Assembly: GCA_965119685.1 (NCBI GenBank) | Contig: OZ221971.1 | Span: 1,612,001 to 1,676,000 of the forward strand | DNA from: Merdibacter sp965119685 | Lineage (GTDB): Bacteria > Bacillota_I > Bacilli_A > Erysipelotrichales > Erysipelotrichaceae | DNA length: 64,000 nucleotides | Direction: 5' to 3' | Shown: in pieces, positions 7,592-16,898 of the stretch | Position numbering within the stretch: the stretch's first letter is position 1 | Layout: each line of letters opens with the position of its first letter | Made by a program: the position numbers and the translations under genes | The notes under the pieces: generated by a model | What the model was told of the DNA's origin: nothing | Seen by the model: only the letters and a program-made list of their open reading frames with translations | The model's database searches: none

Positions 7592-9436
7592 ATGGCAAAA
7601 CCACAGAAAAGAGCGCCGAAAAGACCTGCAAGAGGGGGTAGGCCGAGAAACTTCACACCGCGCAAGGAGCGTGTGGAGGTCAAGGAGATCACATATCACG
7701 GAGCGATGAGCGTCGGGGAACTGGCGGAAAAGCTCAACCGCAACGCGAGTGACATCATCAAGCTGTTGTTCATGATGGGGACGATGGTGACGATCAACTC
7801 CACGCTCGATGAGGAGAATATCGAGCTCGTATGTATGGAGTTTAACGTGGAGTGTCATAAAGAGGTCATTATTGAGGAAAGTGATCTGGAGGAACAGATC
7901 AACGCGATGGAGGAGGACCCGGATAAGCTGCAGCCGCGTCCGCCGGTCATCACGATCATGGGTCATGTCGACCATGGAAAGACGACGCTGTTGGATACGA
8001 TCCGCAAGACGCATGTGACGGCCGGAGAATTCGGCGGCATCACACAGCACATCGGTGCGTATCAGGTCAGCGTAAAGGGACGCAAGGTGACTTTCTTGGA
8101 TACGCCGGGCCATGAGGCATTTACGGCGATGCGTGCCAGAGGGGCGCAGGTCACCGATATTGTCGTCATCGTCGTTGCGGCGGATGACGGAGTGATGCCG
8201 CAGACCAAGGAAGCGATCGACCATGCGAAAGCGGCCGGCGTGCCGATGGTCGTTGCGCTTAACAAGATGGATAAGCCGGGAATCAATCCGGAGCGCATCA
8301 AGAGCGAAATGGCGGAAAACGGCGTCATGCCGGAAGAATGGGGCGGTGAAACGATCTTCGTTCCGATTTCCGCGAAAACCGGCGAGGGCGTCGATGATTT
8401 GATGGAAACGCTGTTACTGGTTGCGGATATGGCGGAATTGAAGGCCAATCCGGATCACATGGCAACGGGAACGGTGATTGAGGCAAAGCTCGATAAAGGG
8501 CGCGGTCCGGTGTCTACGCTGTTAGTTCAGACCGGTACGCTGCATACGGGAGATGCGCTTGTCGTCGGTACGGCGTATGGACGTGTGCGAAAGATGGTGG
8601 ATGACCGCGGACGCGAGATCAAGAAGGCGCTGCCTTCCATGCCGGTAGAGATCATCGGTCTCAATGATGTGCCGATTGCCGGTGATGTCTTCAAGGCGTT
8701 TGAGGATGATAAGAAAGCGCGTCAGGTAGCACAGGAGCGATTAGAGCGCCGGGTGGAGAAAGAGCGCAACTCGAGCAGTGCGCTGTCTTTGGATGATCTG
8801 GCACGTCAGATCGAACAGGGCGAGGTAAAGGATGTCAATATCATCGTCAAGGCGGACGTACAGGGAAGCGCCGAAGCGGTAAAAGCGAGCATGGAGCGCT
8901 TGGATGTACAGGGCATCCGTGTCAATGTCATCCGTTCTACCGCCGGTCAGATTACGGAGTCGGATATTATGTTAGCCAGCGCATCCAATGCGATCATCTA
9001 CGGCTTTAACGTTCGTCCTAACGCCATGGTGCGCAAAAAAGCAGAGGAAGAGGGCGTCGATATTCGCCTGCATAACATCATCTATAAGGCTTTGGAAGAG
9101 ATGGAGCTTGCGATGAAGGGCATGCTGGCGCCGGTGTATGAGGAAGTCGTCATCGGGCAGGCCGAGGTGCGTCAGCTGTATAAGGTCAGCCGCGTTGGTA
9201 CGATTGCCGGCTGCATGGTGATCGATGGCTGCATTAAGCGCGACTGTAAGGTGCGTCTGATTCGTGCCGGTGTTGTGGTTTACGAAGGAAAGCTCGGCTC
9301 CCTGCGCCGCTTTGAAAACGACGCCAAGGAAGTGACGAACGGCTTTGAATGCGGTATGACGATTGAGAATTACAACGACATCAAGATCGAGGATATCATC
9401 GAGGCCTTCGAGGATCAGCAGGTGGAAGTGGTATAG
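7592..9436 (+). CDS. infB: Translation initiation factor IF-2
   Basis: The protein has 614 residues. IF-2 is the GTPase that places fMet-tRNA on the 30S subunit and promotes subunit joining. It has a short basic N-terminus, an IF2_N domain (about 30-80), the G domain with GHVDHGKT (from about residue 124), DTPGHE and NKMD, then domains II-IV ending with the tRNA-binding C2 domain. The N-terminal region is much shorter than in many bacteria. ATG 7592 is chosen over the in-frame GTG at 7583 because AGGTGA lies correctly before the ATG. rbfA begins one base after the stop codon. Confidence 0.97.
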   Translation: MAKPQKRAPKRPARGGRPRNFTPRKERVEVKEITYHGAMSVGELAEKLNRNASDIIKLLFMMGTMVTINSTLDEENIELVCMEFNVECHKEVIIEESDLEEQINAMEEDPDKLQPRPPVITIMGHVDHGKTTLLDTIRKTHVTAGEFGGITQHIGAYQVSVKGRKVTFLDTPGHEAFTAMRARGAQVTDIVVIVVAADDGVMPQTKEAIDHAKAAGVPMVVALNKMDKPGINPERIKSEMAENGVMPEEWGGETIFVPISAKTGEGVDDLMETLLLVADMAELKANPDHMATGTVIEAKLDKGRGPVSTLLVQTGTLHTGDALVVGTAYGRVRKMVDDRGREIKKALPSMPVEIIGLNDVPIAGDVFKAFEDDKKARQVAQERLERRVEKERNSSSALSLDDLARQIEQGEVKDVNIIVKADVQGSAEAVKASMERLDVQGIRVNVIRSTAGQITESDIMLASASNAIIYGFNVRPNAMVRKKAEEEGVDIRLHNIIYKALEEMELAMKGMLAPVYEEVVIGQAEVRQLYKVSRVGTIAGCMVIDGCIKRDCKVRLIRAGVVVYEGKLGSLRRFENDAKEVTNGFECGMTIENYNDIKIEDIIEAFEDQQVEVV

Positions 9437-9437
9437 T

Positions 9438-9776
9438 ATGACGATGAAAAAGGATCGCATAGAAGCGATTATTCAAAAGGAGGTTTCCTCCATCATTCAG
9501 ATGGAGCTGAAAGATCCCAAGATCGGCTTTATCACCATCACCGATGTAACGGTGACCAACGATCTGTCGATTGCCAAAATCTATGTGACTTTTTTAGGTC
9601 AGCAGGCGCGAATTGACGCCGGGATGCGGGCGCTGGAACGCAGCAAGGGATTCATTCGTTCCTTGCTGGCGAAGCGGATGACCATTCGCAAGGTGCCGCA
9701 GCTGATCTTCGTCTATGACGAGTCGCTGGAAAAAGGAAATAAGATCGAAAAGATCATCAGAGAGTTCCACCGTTAA
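9438..9776 (+). CDS. rbfA: Ribosome-binding factor A
   Basis: The protein has 112 residues. RbfA binds the 30S platform during late 16S rRNA maturation and cold adaptation. The single KH-like domain is complete: IIQKEVSSIIQMELKDPKIGFITIT, VTNDLSIAKIYVTF and the RKVPQLIFVYDESLEKGNKIE segment. The ATG at 9438 follows the infB stop immediately; an alternative Met is two codons later. It is the last gene of the operon. truB and ribF, which often follow rbfA, lie 53 kb away in this window. Confidence 0.95.
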   Translation: MTMKKDRIEAIIQKEVSSIIQMELKDPKIGFITITDVTVTNDLSIAKIYVTFLGQQARIDAGMRALERSKGFIRSLLAKRMTIRKVPQLIFVYDESLEKGNKIEKIIREFHR

Positions 9777-9867
9777 CACTTGGAAGCGAGTGCTTTGGAA
9801 AGTGCTTGAAACCGACAGGAGTATGGTGTGGAGAAGCCATGCTTTGCGCATAGCTAAATAAAAAAAT

Positions 9868-9911
9868 GATTTCTGTGAGATGTGAGTCATCATAGCAGAA
9901 ATCTTTTTTAT
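9868..9911 (+). terminator. Terminator of the rimP-rbfA operon
   Basis: An 8-bp stem GATTTCTG/CAGAAATC (9868-9875 with 9896-9903) is followed by seven T residues. Confidence 0.85.
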
Positions 9912-10030
9912 ATAGGAGATGATCTGAGCAGTGGAAGACAGGATAAGCCATAAAACGATAAGTGAGCTTTCTATAACGCTTAGTGCTTTAGCCTATTTTC
10001 TTGATCGCTGTACCTCGCTAAAGACAGCGC

Positions 10031-10150
10031 CTACCAGATGTAGGCAGGTTCTTCATTTTTTACCATCGCTTCTATCAATTCATTTGCAGAGACCTTTTTT
10101 AATCCGCCATATTTTTCATCCTGTACGACATAAGAGGGAATGATCAAAGA
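10031..10150 (-). pseudogene. Possible remnant of a degraded gene
   Basis: On the minus strand a protein-like peptide (VVQDEKYGGLKKVSANELIE... up to AYIW) is followed by TAG. Further stop codons interrupt the same frame downstream. The sequence before it looks random. It reads like the leftover of a decayed gene between the GNAT gene and the rbfA terminator, but I recognise no family. The rest of 9912-10280 shows nothing else. Confidence 0.3.
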
Positions 10151-10280
10151 ATAAAAACGATGCAACCTCGGCGTTGATGTGACTTTGTGGCAGCTAACCG
10201 ATCTCGTAAAGAAAACATCGCTTGCCCGCTTTTCACCAGAGCTCTTTCGCAGCATACGACTCAAAAGCAAGTATCAAAGC

Positions 10281-10802
10281 TCATCGAAAGGCTTCTTTCG
10301 TGATTGCATACGCGATATGCACCATGTCCATGTGATAGTAATGCTTGCATATCCTCGTCTTTTCGCGCATGCCTAAGCGCTTGGCAACGCGCTTGCTTGC
10401 CTCGTTGTTTTCACGGATGATCGCATAGACCTCCTGTGCATCCAAGTTTGCAAACGCATAGGTACAGCAGGCATGCGCCGCTTCCAGTGCATACCCCTGA
10501 TGCCAGCAGTCCTTGGCAAACAGGTAACCGACCTCTTTGACGGTTTCTCCCTGACATGGCTGCAGGGTGATGCCGCACTGGCCGATCAAACGGCTATCGC
10601 TCTTGCGGATGACCGCCCACAAACCAAAGCCGTCCTCACGATAGCGCCGCAGCTGATTGGCAATCCAAGCATGCACCTCTGCATCGCTGAATGCATGCTC
10701 ATAAGCGTACATGACCTCTGCATCCTGCAAGATAGCACATAGGGAATGAAGGTCCTGCATATCCATCTTTCTTAGCCATAATCGCTTCGTCTGTGTAATC
10801 AT
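10281..10802 (-). CDS. GNAT family N-acetyltransferase (RimJ/RimL type)
   Basis: The protein has 173 residues. It starts like RimJ/RimL/Acetyltransf_3 proteins (TKRLWLRKMDMQDLHSLCAIL). It contains the acetyl-CoA binding region VGYLFAKDCWHQGYALEAAHA and the terminal NEASKRVAKRLGMREKTR signature. Such enzymes acetylate protein N-termini or small amines; the substrate cannot be read from sequence. AGGAGG lies seven bases before the ATG. The thiolase terminator separates it from the upstream gene. Confidence 0.85.
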   Translation of the reverse strand: MITQTKRLWLRKMDMQDLHSLCAILQDAEVMYAYEHAFSDAEVHAWIANQLRRYREDGFGLWAVIRKSDSRLIGQCGITLQPCQGETVKEVGYLFAKDCWHQGYALEAAHACCTYAFANLDAQEVYAIIRENNEASKRVAKRLGMREKTRICKHYYHMDMVHIAYAITKEAFR

Positions 10803-10813
10803 TGGCCATCCCT

Positions 10814-10852
10814 CCTAAAAAAACTCCCCAGGGCATCTGCTTTGGGGAGTTT
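10814..10852 (-). terminator. Terminator of the thiolase gene
   Basis: A stem of ten base pairs (AAACTCCCCA at 10821-10830 with TGGGGAGTTT at 10843-10852) is followed on the minus strand by a run of T. Confidence 0.85.
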
Positions 10853-10867
10853 CGTCTGTCCGTTTGA

Positions 10868-12073
10868 TTAAGGACGCTTTACAATGACTGCGCAGCCCTG
10901 ACCGCCGCCGATGCACAGGCTGGCGAGACCGACCTTCGCGTCACGCTTGATCATTTCGTGAATCAAAGAAACGAGGATACGGTTGCCGGATGCGCCGACC
11001 GGGTGACCTAACGCGATCGCACCGCCGTTGACATTGACTTTTTCCATGAACTTGTCAAGATCAATGCCATGCTCCTCTTTCAGTTCGTGAAGAACGCCTA
11101 AGGACTGAGCGGCAAATGCCTCGTTGAGCTCTACCAGATCCATATCATCCAGCTTTAAGCCCGCGTAGTTGAGCGCGTTGCGGATCGCAGGCGTCGGACC
11201 TAAGCCCATCGTCAGCGGATCTACGCCGCCCTGACCGATACCGATGATCTCACACAGCGGTGTTAGGTTGTACTTTTTCACAGCGTCTTCGCTGGCAACC
11301 AATACGAAGGAAGCACCGTCGTTGATACCGGATGCGTTACCTGCGGTTACAGTACCTTCCTTGATGAAAGAAGGGCGCAGCTTAGCGAGCTTTTCCGGGT
11401 TGGATTTACGGTTCGGATGCTCATCGGTGTCAAAAACGACGTCCATCTTGCGAAGATGTACGGTGATCGGAACGATCTCATCCTTGAAACGTCCGCTGTC
11501 GACAGCGGCGATCGCCTTTTGCTGAGAAGCATAAGCGAACGTATCCTGCTGCTCACGGGTGATGTTGTACTTCTTGGCGATATTCTCTGCCGTTACACCC
11601 ATGTGGATATTTGCGCGTGCATCTGTCAGCGCATCGTAGATCATGTGATCGACTGCGGTGAAGTTGCCCATCTTGTTTCCGGTACGCGTATTGGCCGGAA
11701 TCAGATACGGTGCACCGGACATCGACTCGACGCCGCCGGCAACAACCACATCGTTAAAGCCGCACTGGATGGACATCACTGCTTCCATGACCGTACGCAG
11801 ACCGGAGCCGCATACCATGTTGACGGAGTGTGCGCATACCGTTTCCGGGATTCCTGCTTCCAAAGCGATGGTACGGCCAATGTTTTGACCTAAGCCGGCA
11901 CCCAGCACGTTACCGCAGATCACTTCATCGACATTTTCCGGAGCGAGATTTGCATCAGCTAACAGCGCCTTGACGACTTCGCTTCCCATGTCTTTTGGCT
12001 TTACCGTTGCCAAGCCTCCAAGGAAACTACCGATCGCAGTACGCTTTGCACTAACAATATAAGATTTTCTCAT
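10868..12073 (-). CDS. thlA: Acetyl-CoA C-acetyltransferase (thiolase)
   Basis: The protein has 401 residues. It catalyses acetoacetyl-CoA formation from two acetyl-CoA or the reverse, the entry step to butyrate- or mevalonate-type pathways. The catalytic Cys is in VCGSG (Cys88). The second set is GHPVGASG (His) and CIGGGQG (Cys) near the C-terminus, so the active site is complete. The start at 12073 gives the usual MRKSYIVSAKRTAIG beginning; the upstream frame would run through the promoter. The RBS is weak. It is transcribed alone. ispG and ispH in the same window point to the MEP route for isoprenoids, so a fermentative role is likelier. Confidence 0.93.
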   Translation of the reverse strand: MRKSYIVSAKRTAIGSFLGGLATVKPKDMGSEVVKALLADANLAPENVDEVICGNVLGAGLGQNIGRTIALEAGIPETVCAHSVNMVCGSGLRTVMEAVMSIQCGFNDVVVAGGVESMSGAPYLIPANTRTGNKMGNFTAVDHMIYDALTDARANIHMGVTAENIAKKYNITREQQDTFAYASQQKAIAAVDSGRFKDEIVPITVHLRKMDVVFDTDEHPNRKSNPEKLAKLRPSFIKEGTVTAGNASGINDGASFVLVASEDAVKKYNLTPLCEIIGIGQGGVDPLTMGLGPTPAIRNALNYAGLKLDDMDLVELNEAFAAQSLGVLHELKEEHGIDLDKFMEKVNVNGGAIALGHPVGASGNRILVSLIHEMIKRDAKVGLASLCIGGGQGCAVIVKRP

Positions 12074-12125
12074 GTTCTCTACCTGTCTTTCCTCTCTTTC
12101 GCGCAACCGCGCTTTTACATGTTCA

Positions 12126-12154
12126 ATAGTAACGGATTGTGAATGTTTTGTCAA
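12126..12154 (-). promoter_or_regulatory. Strong promoter of the thiolase gene
   Basis: On the minus strand a perfect TTGACA (12154-12149), a 17-base spacer and TACTAT (12131-12126). Confidence 0.85.
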
Positions 12155-12382
12155 GCGGGAGCGGGCAGTCTTTGCGGGAAAAAGCAATTCTGTTATGGGA
12201 TGGGGGATCTATTTGTGCTAGGACCTCTGCGCTTTTGGATGACGCTGTAAAACGCCGTATCAGATTTCGCTTTATCAAGCGGCAGCGTCCCTGCTTTTTC
12301 ACCGTAGCAGAGAAGAGAAACGATAAGGAGAAACCACACGGATACGGCTTTGCGGCGATTTGTGATTCTTTCGCCTTTTTGC

Positions 12383-12411
12383 TTTGCAAGCACGGTAAGA
12401 TTTGCTATAAT
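12383..12411 (+). promoter_or_regulatory. Promoter of lepA
   Basis: TTTGCA (12383-12388), a 17-base spacer and a perfect TATAAT (12406-12411), 26 bases before the lepA start. The rest of the thiolase-lepA gap shows nothing further. Confidence 0.65.
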
Positions 12412-12437
12412 TGTTCTGTTTTTGAGGAGGTAAGCGT

Positions 12438-14240
12438 ATGGATCAGAGTCATATTCGCAATTTTTCCATCATCGCGCACATCGATCATGGCAAATCGACG
12501 CTGGCCGACCGTATTTTGGAATTGACGGATACGGTGGAAAAGCGGGAGATGAAGGCACAGATCTTGGATTCGATGGATTTGGAGCAGGAGCGCGGCATCA
12601 CGATCAAGCTCAACGCCGTGCAGCTTACCTATACGGCGAAAAACGGAGAAGTCTATCTTTTTCATCTGATCGACACGCCCGGACATGTCGATTTTACCTA
12701 TGAGGTATCCCGCTCTTTGGCTGCCTGTGAGGGCGCTGTTTTGGTCGTGGATGCCGCTCAGGGCGTTGAGGCGCAGACGTTAGCCAACGTCTATCTCGCC
12801 CTGGACAACGATTTGGAGATCGTCCCTGTCATCAACAAGATCGATCTTCCCAGCGCACAGCCTGATGTCGTCAAGCAGGAGATCGAGGAGATCATCGGAT
12901 TGGACTGTTCAAATGCGCCGATGATTTCCGCTAAAAGCGGTCTGCATGTCGAGGATGTCCTGGAGGCGATAGTAGAGCTGATTCCGCCGCCCAAAGGGGA
13001 TGTCAACGCCCCTTTACAGGCGCTGGTCTTTGATTCGCTCTACGATTCTTACCGCGGCGTCATCGCCTTTGTCAGCATCAAGCAAGGCAGCGTGGCGGTG
13101 GGCGATCGCATTCGCTTCATGGCGAGCGGCGCCGAGTATGAGGTGCTGGAGGTCGGCATCCGCAATCCGAAAGAGGTCAAGAAGCAGCGGCTAAGCTGCG
13201 GAGAGGTCGGATGGATCACCGCAGCGATCAAGGATATTTCCGACGTCCATGTCGGCGATACGATCACCAATGCAGCTTTCAGCGCCAAGCAGGCACTGCC
13301 GGGATACAGACGCATGAATCCGATGGTGTACTGTGGTCTGTATCCGATTGACAATGCGAAGTACAACGATCTGCGCGAGGCGCTGGAGAAGCTGAAGCTC
13401 AACGACGCTTCTTTGCAGTTTGAACCGGAAACCTCACAGGCGCTGGGCTTTGGCTTTCGCTGCGGCTTTTTGGGACTGCTGCACATGGATGTCATTCAGG
13501 AGCGAATCGAGCGGGAGTACAATATCAACCTGATCGCTACCTCGCCATCCGTCATCTATCACGTCTATCTAACAGATGGGACGATGGTGGAGGTGGACAA
13601 CCCTGCCTATCTGCCGCAGCCGCAAAAGACGGATCACATCGAGGAGCCTTATGTCAAGGCGCAGATCATGGTGCCAAACGACTATGTCGGAGCGGTCATG
13701 GAGCTGTGTCAGAAAAAGCGCGGCATTTACCTCGATATGCAGGTCATCGACAGCAACCGCATGAACATCGTCTATGAGATGCCGCTGGGCGAGATCATCT
13801 TCGACTTTTTCGATCGTTTGAAATCGTGCACGAAAGGCTATGCCTCACTGGACTACGCGCTCTCGGAATATAAGGAGAGTCAGCTTGTCAAGATGGATAT
13901 TTTGCTCAACGGGGAGATCGTGGATGCGCTCAGCATCATCGTACACCGCGATTTTGCCTATCACCGCGGCAATCAGATGACGCAAAAGCTCAAAGAGCTC
14001 ATTCCTAAGCACCAGTTTGAAATTCCCGTACAAGCGGCCATCGGCGGCAAGATCATCGCCCGTACCAACATCAAATCACTGCGCAAAAACGTGCTGGCAA
14101 AGTGCTACGGCGGGGATATTTCCCGTAAGAAAAAGCTGCTGGAAAAGCAGAAAGAGGGAAAGAAGCGCATGAAGTCGGTAGGCAGCGTGGAGATTCCTCA
14201 GGAGGCGTTCATGGCGGTGCTCTCCATGGATGATGAGTAA
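12438..14240 (+). CDS. lepA: Elongation factor 4 (LepA)
   Basis: The protein has 600 residues, the family length. EF-4 is a ribosome-associated GTPase linked to back-translocation and 30S biogenesis. The G motifs are AHIDHGKST, DTPGHVDF and NKIDLP. Domain II, the EF-G-like domains and the LepA-specific C-terminal domain (GGKIIARTNIKSLRKNVLAKCYGGDISRKKKL) follow. AGGAGG lies eight bases before the ATG. The gene is monocistronic, with its own promoter. Confidence 0.97.
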   Translation: MDQSHIRNFSIIAHIDHGKSTLADRILELTDTVEKREMKAQILDSMDLEQERGITIKLNAVQLTYTAKNGEVYLFHLIDTPGHVDFTYEVSRSLAACEGAVLVVDAAQGVEAQTLANVYLALDNDLEIVPVINKIDLPSAQPDVVKQEIEEIIGLDCSNAPMISAKSGLHVEDVLEAIVELIPPPKGDVNAPLQALVFDSLYDSYRGVIAFVSIKQGSVAVGDRIRFMASGAEYEVLEVGIRNPKEVKKQRLSCGEVGWITAAIKDISDVHVGDTITNAAFSAKQALPGYRRMNPMVYCGLYPIDNAKYNDLREALEKLKLNDASLQFEPETSQALGFGFRCGFLGLLHMDVIQERIEREYNINLIATSPSVIYHVYLTDGTMVEVDNPAYLPQPQKTDHIEEPYVKAQIMVPNDYVGAVMELCQKKRGIYLDMQVIDSNRMNIVYEMPLGEIIFDFFDRLKSCTKGYASLDYALSEYKESQLVKMDILLNGEIVDALSIIVHRDFAYHRGNQMTQKLKELIPKHQFEIPVQAAIGGKIIARTNIKSLRKNVLAKCYGGDISRKKKLLEKQKEGKKRMKSVGSVEIPQEAFMAVLSMDDE

Positions 14241-14490
14241 GCCTTTACACCTTGGATGAGAGTGTATTCTCTGCTTGTCAGCTGCGGCATATCGGCAAAA
14301 GGTTTGTCATAGCGCCGTATGTGATCAAAGAGCGCGCATGCAAAAACAGTACGGCCATTTTGAAGCTTGCGTGCATCGCCTGTGTTGAAACAATCATGCA
14401 GTGCTTTCTGCAAAGAGGGATGCGTTGAACAACTTTATTTATTAAAACGACTGTTCATGGCTTTTTCACAGTGTGACAACAGTATAGAGG

Positions 14491-14520
14491 AAGGCGGGAT
14501 AAAAAGCCCGCCTTTTTCAT
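14491..14520 (+). terminator. Terminator between lepA and dacB
   Basis: The GGCGGG/CCCGCC stem (14493-14498 with 14507-14512) is extended by A/T pairs and ends in TTTTT. It lies about 250 bases after lepA. The stretch 14241-14490 before it shows no gene. Confidence 0.8.
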
Positions 14521-14539
14521 ATAGTGGAATGGTGATTCA

Positions 14540-15499
14540 ATGCGGAAATGTCTGCTGGTGCTGTTGTGCATCGGATTGTTTTGCGGCGTTTTGCCCCTTC
14601 GTGGAGCAAGTAGCGCGTATTGTGTGATGGCGCAGGATGGGCGCATTCTTTATGGCGAGGGCCTGCACGAGGTACAAAGCGTCGCCAGTATCTCCAAGCT
14701 GATGACGGCGTTGGTAGCCCTTGAGCATGGCTCATTGAAACAGCGCATCCCTATCGGCGATGAGATTTTGCAGGTCGATGGCAGCAGTGTCTACCTCAAA
14801 GTGGGAGAGGAGTATTCCTTAGAGGATTTGCTGTATGCGCTTTTGCTTAGGAGCGGCAACGATGCGGCGATGAGCATTGCCAAAGGAGTTGCGGGAGACG
14901 TGGATACCTTCGTAGGCTGGATGAATGAAAAAGCACAGGCATTGGGCATGCAGGATACTTATTTTCGCAATCCCAGCGGTTTGGATGAGAAAGACGGCGG
15001 CAATCGTTCCAGCGTGATGGATATGGCGCTGCTCATGCACGCGTGTCTGCAAATTCCCGCTCTTGCCGAAATATGCGGGGCAAAACGCTATACGAATGAG
15101 AAAGGCACGCTGTGGGTGAACAAGAATAAGCTGCTCACCCAGTATGCCTATGCGATCGGCGGAAAGACCGGCTATACGAAGCAGGCGGGCAGAACGTTAG
15201 TCAGCGCCGCACGAAAAGACGATCTGACGGTGACGATCGTCACCTTTCGCATGAGCGATGATTTCTCCTTTCATCAGACCTATTATGAAAAAGCGTTTGC
15301 CGACTATGAGGCCGTGGTGCTGGCGGAAGCGGGCACGTATCAGTTAGCGGACAAAGCCTTCGCCATTTCCACGGCGCCGGTGCTGAGCGTGCGCAGGGGA
15401 AGCAATTATCAGGTAAAAGAGCGCTGTGATGAGCAGGGATACCGCATTGAAGCGAGCAGTGAGGGACACAGCACTGCCTACACCTATCCATGGAGGTGA
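14540..15499 (+). CDS. dacB: D-alanyl-D-alanine carboxypeptidase (DacB-like, penicillin-binding)
   Basis: The protein has 319 residues. It is a secreted serine DD-carboxypeptidase that trims the terminal D-Ala of peptidoglycan stem peptides. A signal peptide covers residues 1-25. The three active-site motifs are SISK (50-53), SGN (in LRSGNDAA) and KTG (in GGKTGYT). The order dacB-spmA-spmB-rluB matches Bacillus subtilis, where DacB (PBP5*) acts on the spore cortex, so a sporulation role is inferred. It is shorter than the Bacillus protein and lacks most of the C-terminal domain. Confidence 0.9.
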   Translation: MRKCLLVLLCIGLFCGVLPLRGASSAYCVMAQDGRILYGEGLHEVQSVASISKLMTALVALEHGSLKQRIPIGDEILQVDGSSVYLKVGEEYSLEDLLYALLLRSGNDAAMSIAKGVAGDVDTFVGWMNEKAQALGMQDTYFRNPSGLDEKDGGNRSSVMDMALLMHACLQIPALAEICGAKRYTNEKGTLWVNKNKLLTQYAYAIGGKTGYTKQAGRTLVSAARKDDLTVTIVTFRMSDDFSFHQTYYEKAFADYEAVVLAEAGTYQLADKAFAISTAPVLSVRRGSNYQVKERCDEQGYRIEASSEGHSTAYTYPWR

Positions 15500-15502
15500 A
15501 CG

Positions 15503-16072
15503 ATGAATCGAATTTGGCTGTTTTGTATCAGCGCCGGTATTTTCTATGCGATGGCTGCACAGCGGATGGATGCGATGAACGAGGTGGTGCTGCAAATAGG
15601 AAAGGATGCTTTTGACTTTGTCGTCCCATTGCTGTGTGTCACCTGTTTTTGGAACGGCATTCTCAATGTCGCCAAGGACGCCGGTCTGTTAAAAGGGGTA
15701 GAGCGTGTCTTTGCGCCGCTGCTGAGACGGTTGTTTCCGGATGTGAAGAATCCGCAGGCGTTAGGCTACATCGCGACCAACATCGTCATCAATATGTTTG
15801 GCCTGGGTTCGGCGGCAACGCCTGCCGGCTTGCAGGCGATGAAGCTGTTACAGCAGGAAAATCCCCATCCCAAGCAGGCCTCCCGTGCGATGGTGACCTT
15901 TTTAGTGCTCAATACCGCCGGGGTGACCTTGTTTTCCACCTCGATCATCGCCATACGCGCTTCCTTTCACTCACAAGACGTCATTTCCTTTCTGCCCTAT
16001 GCCGTGTTAGCTACCACCATCGCCTCTATTGTCGGGCTGTTGGTTGATCGCTGGTGGAATTACCGTGAGTAG
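15503..16072 (+). CDS. spmA: Spore maturation protein A
   Basis: The protein has 189 residues with several membrane segments. It carries the nucleoside-recognition (Gate) fold shared by SpmA/SpmB; the NPQALGYIATNIVINMFGLG segment is typical. SpmA is needed for dehydration of the spore core in Bacillus. It starts three bases after dacB, and its last codons overlap spmB. Confidence 0.93.
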   Translation: MNRIWLFCISAGIFYAMAAQRMDAMNEVVLQIGKDAFDFVVPLLCVTCFWNGILNVAKDAGLLKGVERVFAPLLRRLFPDVKNPQALGYIATNIVINMFGLGSAATPAGLQAMKLLQQENPHPKQASRAMVTFLVLNTAGVTLFSTSIIAIRASFHSQDVISFLPYAVLATTIASIVGLLVDRWWNYRE

Positions 16073-16571
16073 CTGGATTTTGCCCGGGCTCGTCGTCTTG
16101 CTCTTTGTGTGGGCGCTGTTTCGCGGTGTCAACGCCTATCAGAGCTTTGTCGAGGGAGTCAAAGAGGGGCTGGAGCTGTTTGTGAGCGTCTACCCGGCGA
16201 TGTTAGCCATGCTGCTGATGGTGGCGGTGCTGGATAAAAGCGGGCTGATGCTGCGGGTGAGCACGTTTTTCGGTACGCTTTTGCCTGACGTGCCTGCTGC
16301 GCTTTGGCCGATGGCGTTTTTCCGTCCGATCTCCGGGAACGCCTCCCTGGCGATTTTAAACAACATCTTCGTAAATGAAGGCGTGGATTCACTCGCCGGC
16401 TTTATCGGCAGTATACTGCAGGGGGCAACCGATACGACCTTCTATGTCATCGCACTGTATTTCGGCAGCGTCGGTATCCGCAAGATCGGCAATTCGCTCA
16501 TCATCGGCATCATCGCCGATATTGCCGGCATCACCGCCGCCATCCTCTTGGGACTGTCGTTTTTTTCTTAA
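16065..16571 (+). CDS. spmB: Spore maturation protein B
   Basis: The protein has 168 residues with about four membrane segments. It is the partner of SpmA in spore core dehydration. The hallmark segments are FRPISGNASLAILNNIF and GSILQGATDTTFYVIALYFGSVGI. The start is taken as the GTG overlapping the spmA stop by eight bases; an upstream in-frame TTG lacks support. It ends the dacB-spmA-spmB unit. Confidence 0.92.
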   Translation: MSSWILPGLVVLLFVWALFRGVNAYQSFVEGVKEGLELFVSVYPAMLAMLLMVAVLDKSGLMLRVSTFFGTLLPDVPAALWPMAFFRPISGNASLAILNNIFVNEGVDSLAGFIGSILQGATDTTFYVIALYFGSVGIRKIGNSLIIGIIADIAGITAAILLGLSFFS

Positions 16572-16660
16572 TCCTTGCAAAGAATACGTTTCGCTTTATC
16601 ATTGATGATAGGAAAAGGGAAAGGGTATCACTGAAAGGCGTGGTGAAACAAGAAATGGTT

Positions 16661-16696
16661 TGAGGGATGGCGATGTGTATCGCTTCCACTTTTCTT
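16661..16696 (+). terminator. Possible terminator after spmB
   Basis: A GCGAT/ATCGC stem (16670-16674 with 16679-16683), extended by imperfect GGA/TCC pairing, is followed by ACTTTTCTTAT. The remainder of 16572-16898 shows no gene. Confidence 0.4.
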
Positions 16697-16898
16697 ATGG
16701 CGGCGCTTCACATACCCAGTGATGGTTTTGCATTCTTTTTGCCAATTGCATGGTTCTGTTTGAAGCAGAGCATGACTGTCCATTTTTCTTATGACGCCCT
16801 TTGACAAATTGTGCCATTCTTTGGAAAACGCCTTTTCAAATGAGGCACTTTTGTGTAAAATACAGTGGAATCAAAGAAAAGGCAGGAGGCAAGTGAGG

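Noticed and set aside
9931..10143. Plus-strand 70-codon open frame after rbfA
   Set aside because: An RBS-like sequence is nearby, but the peptide looks random and overlaps the minus-strand remnant.
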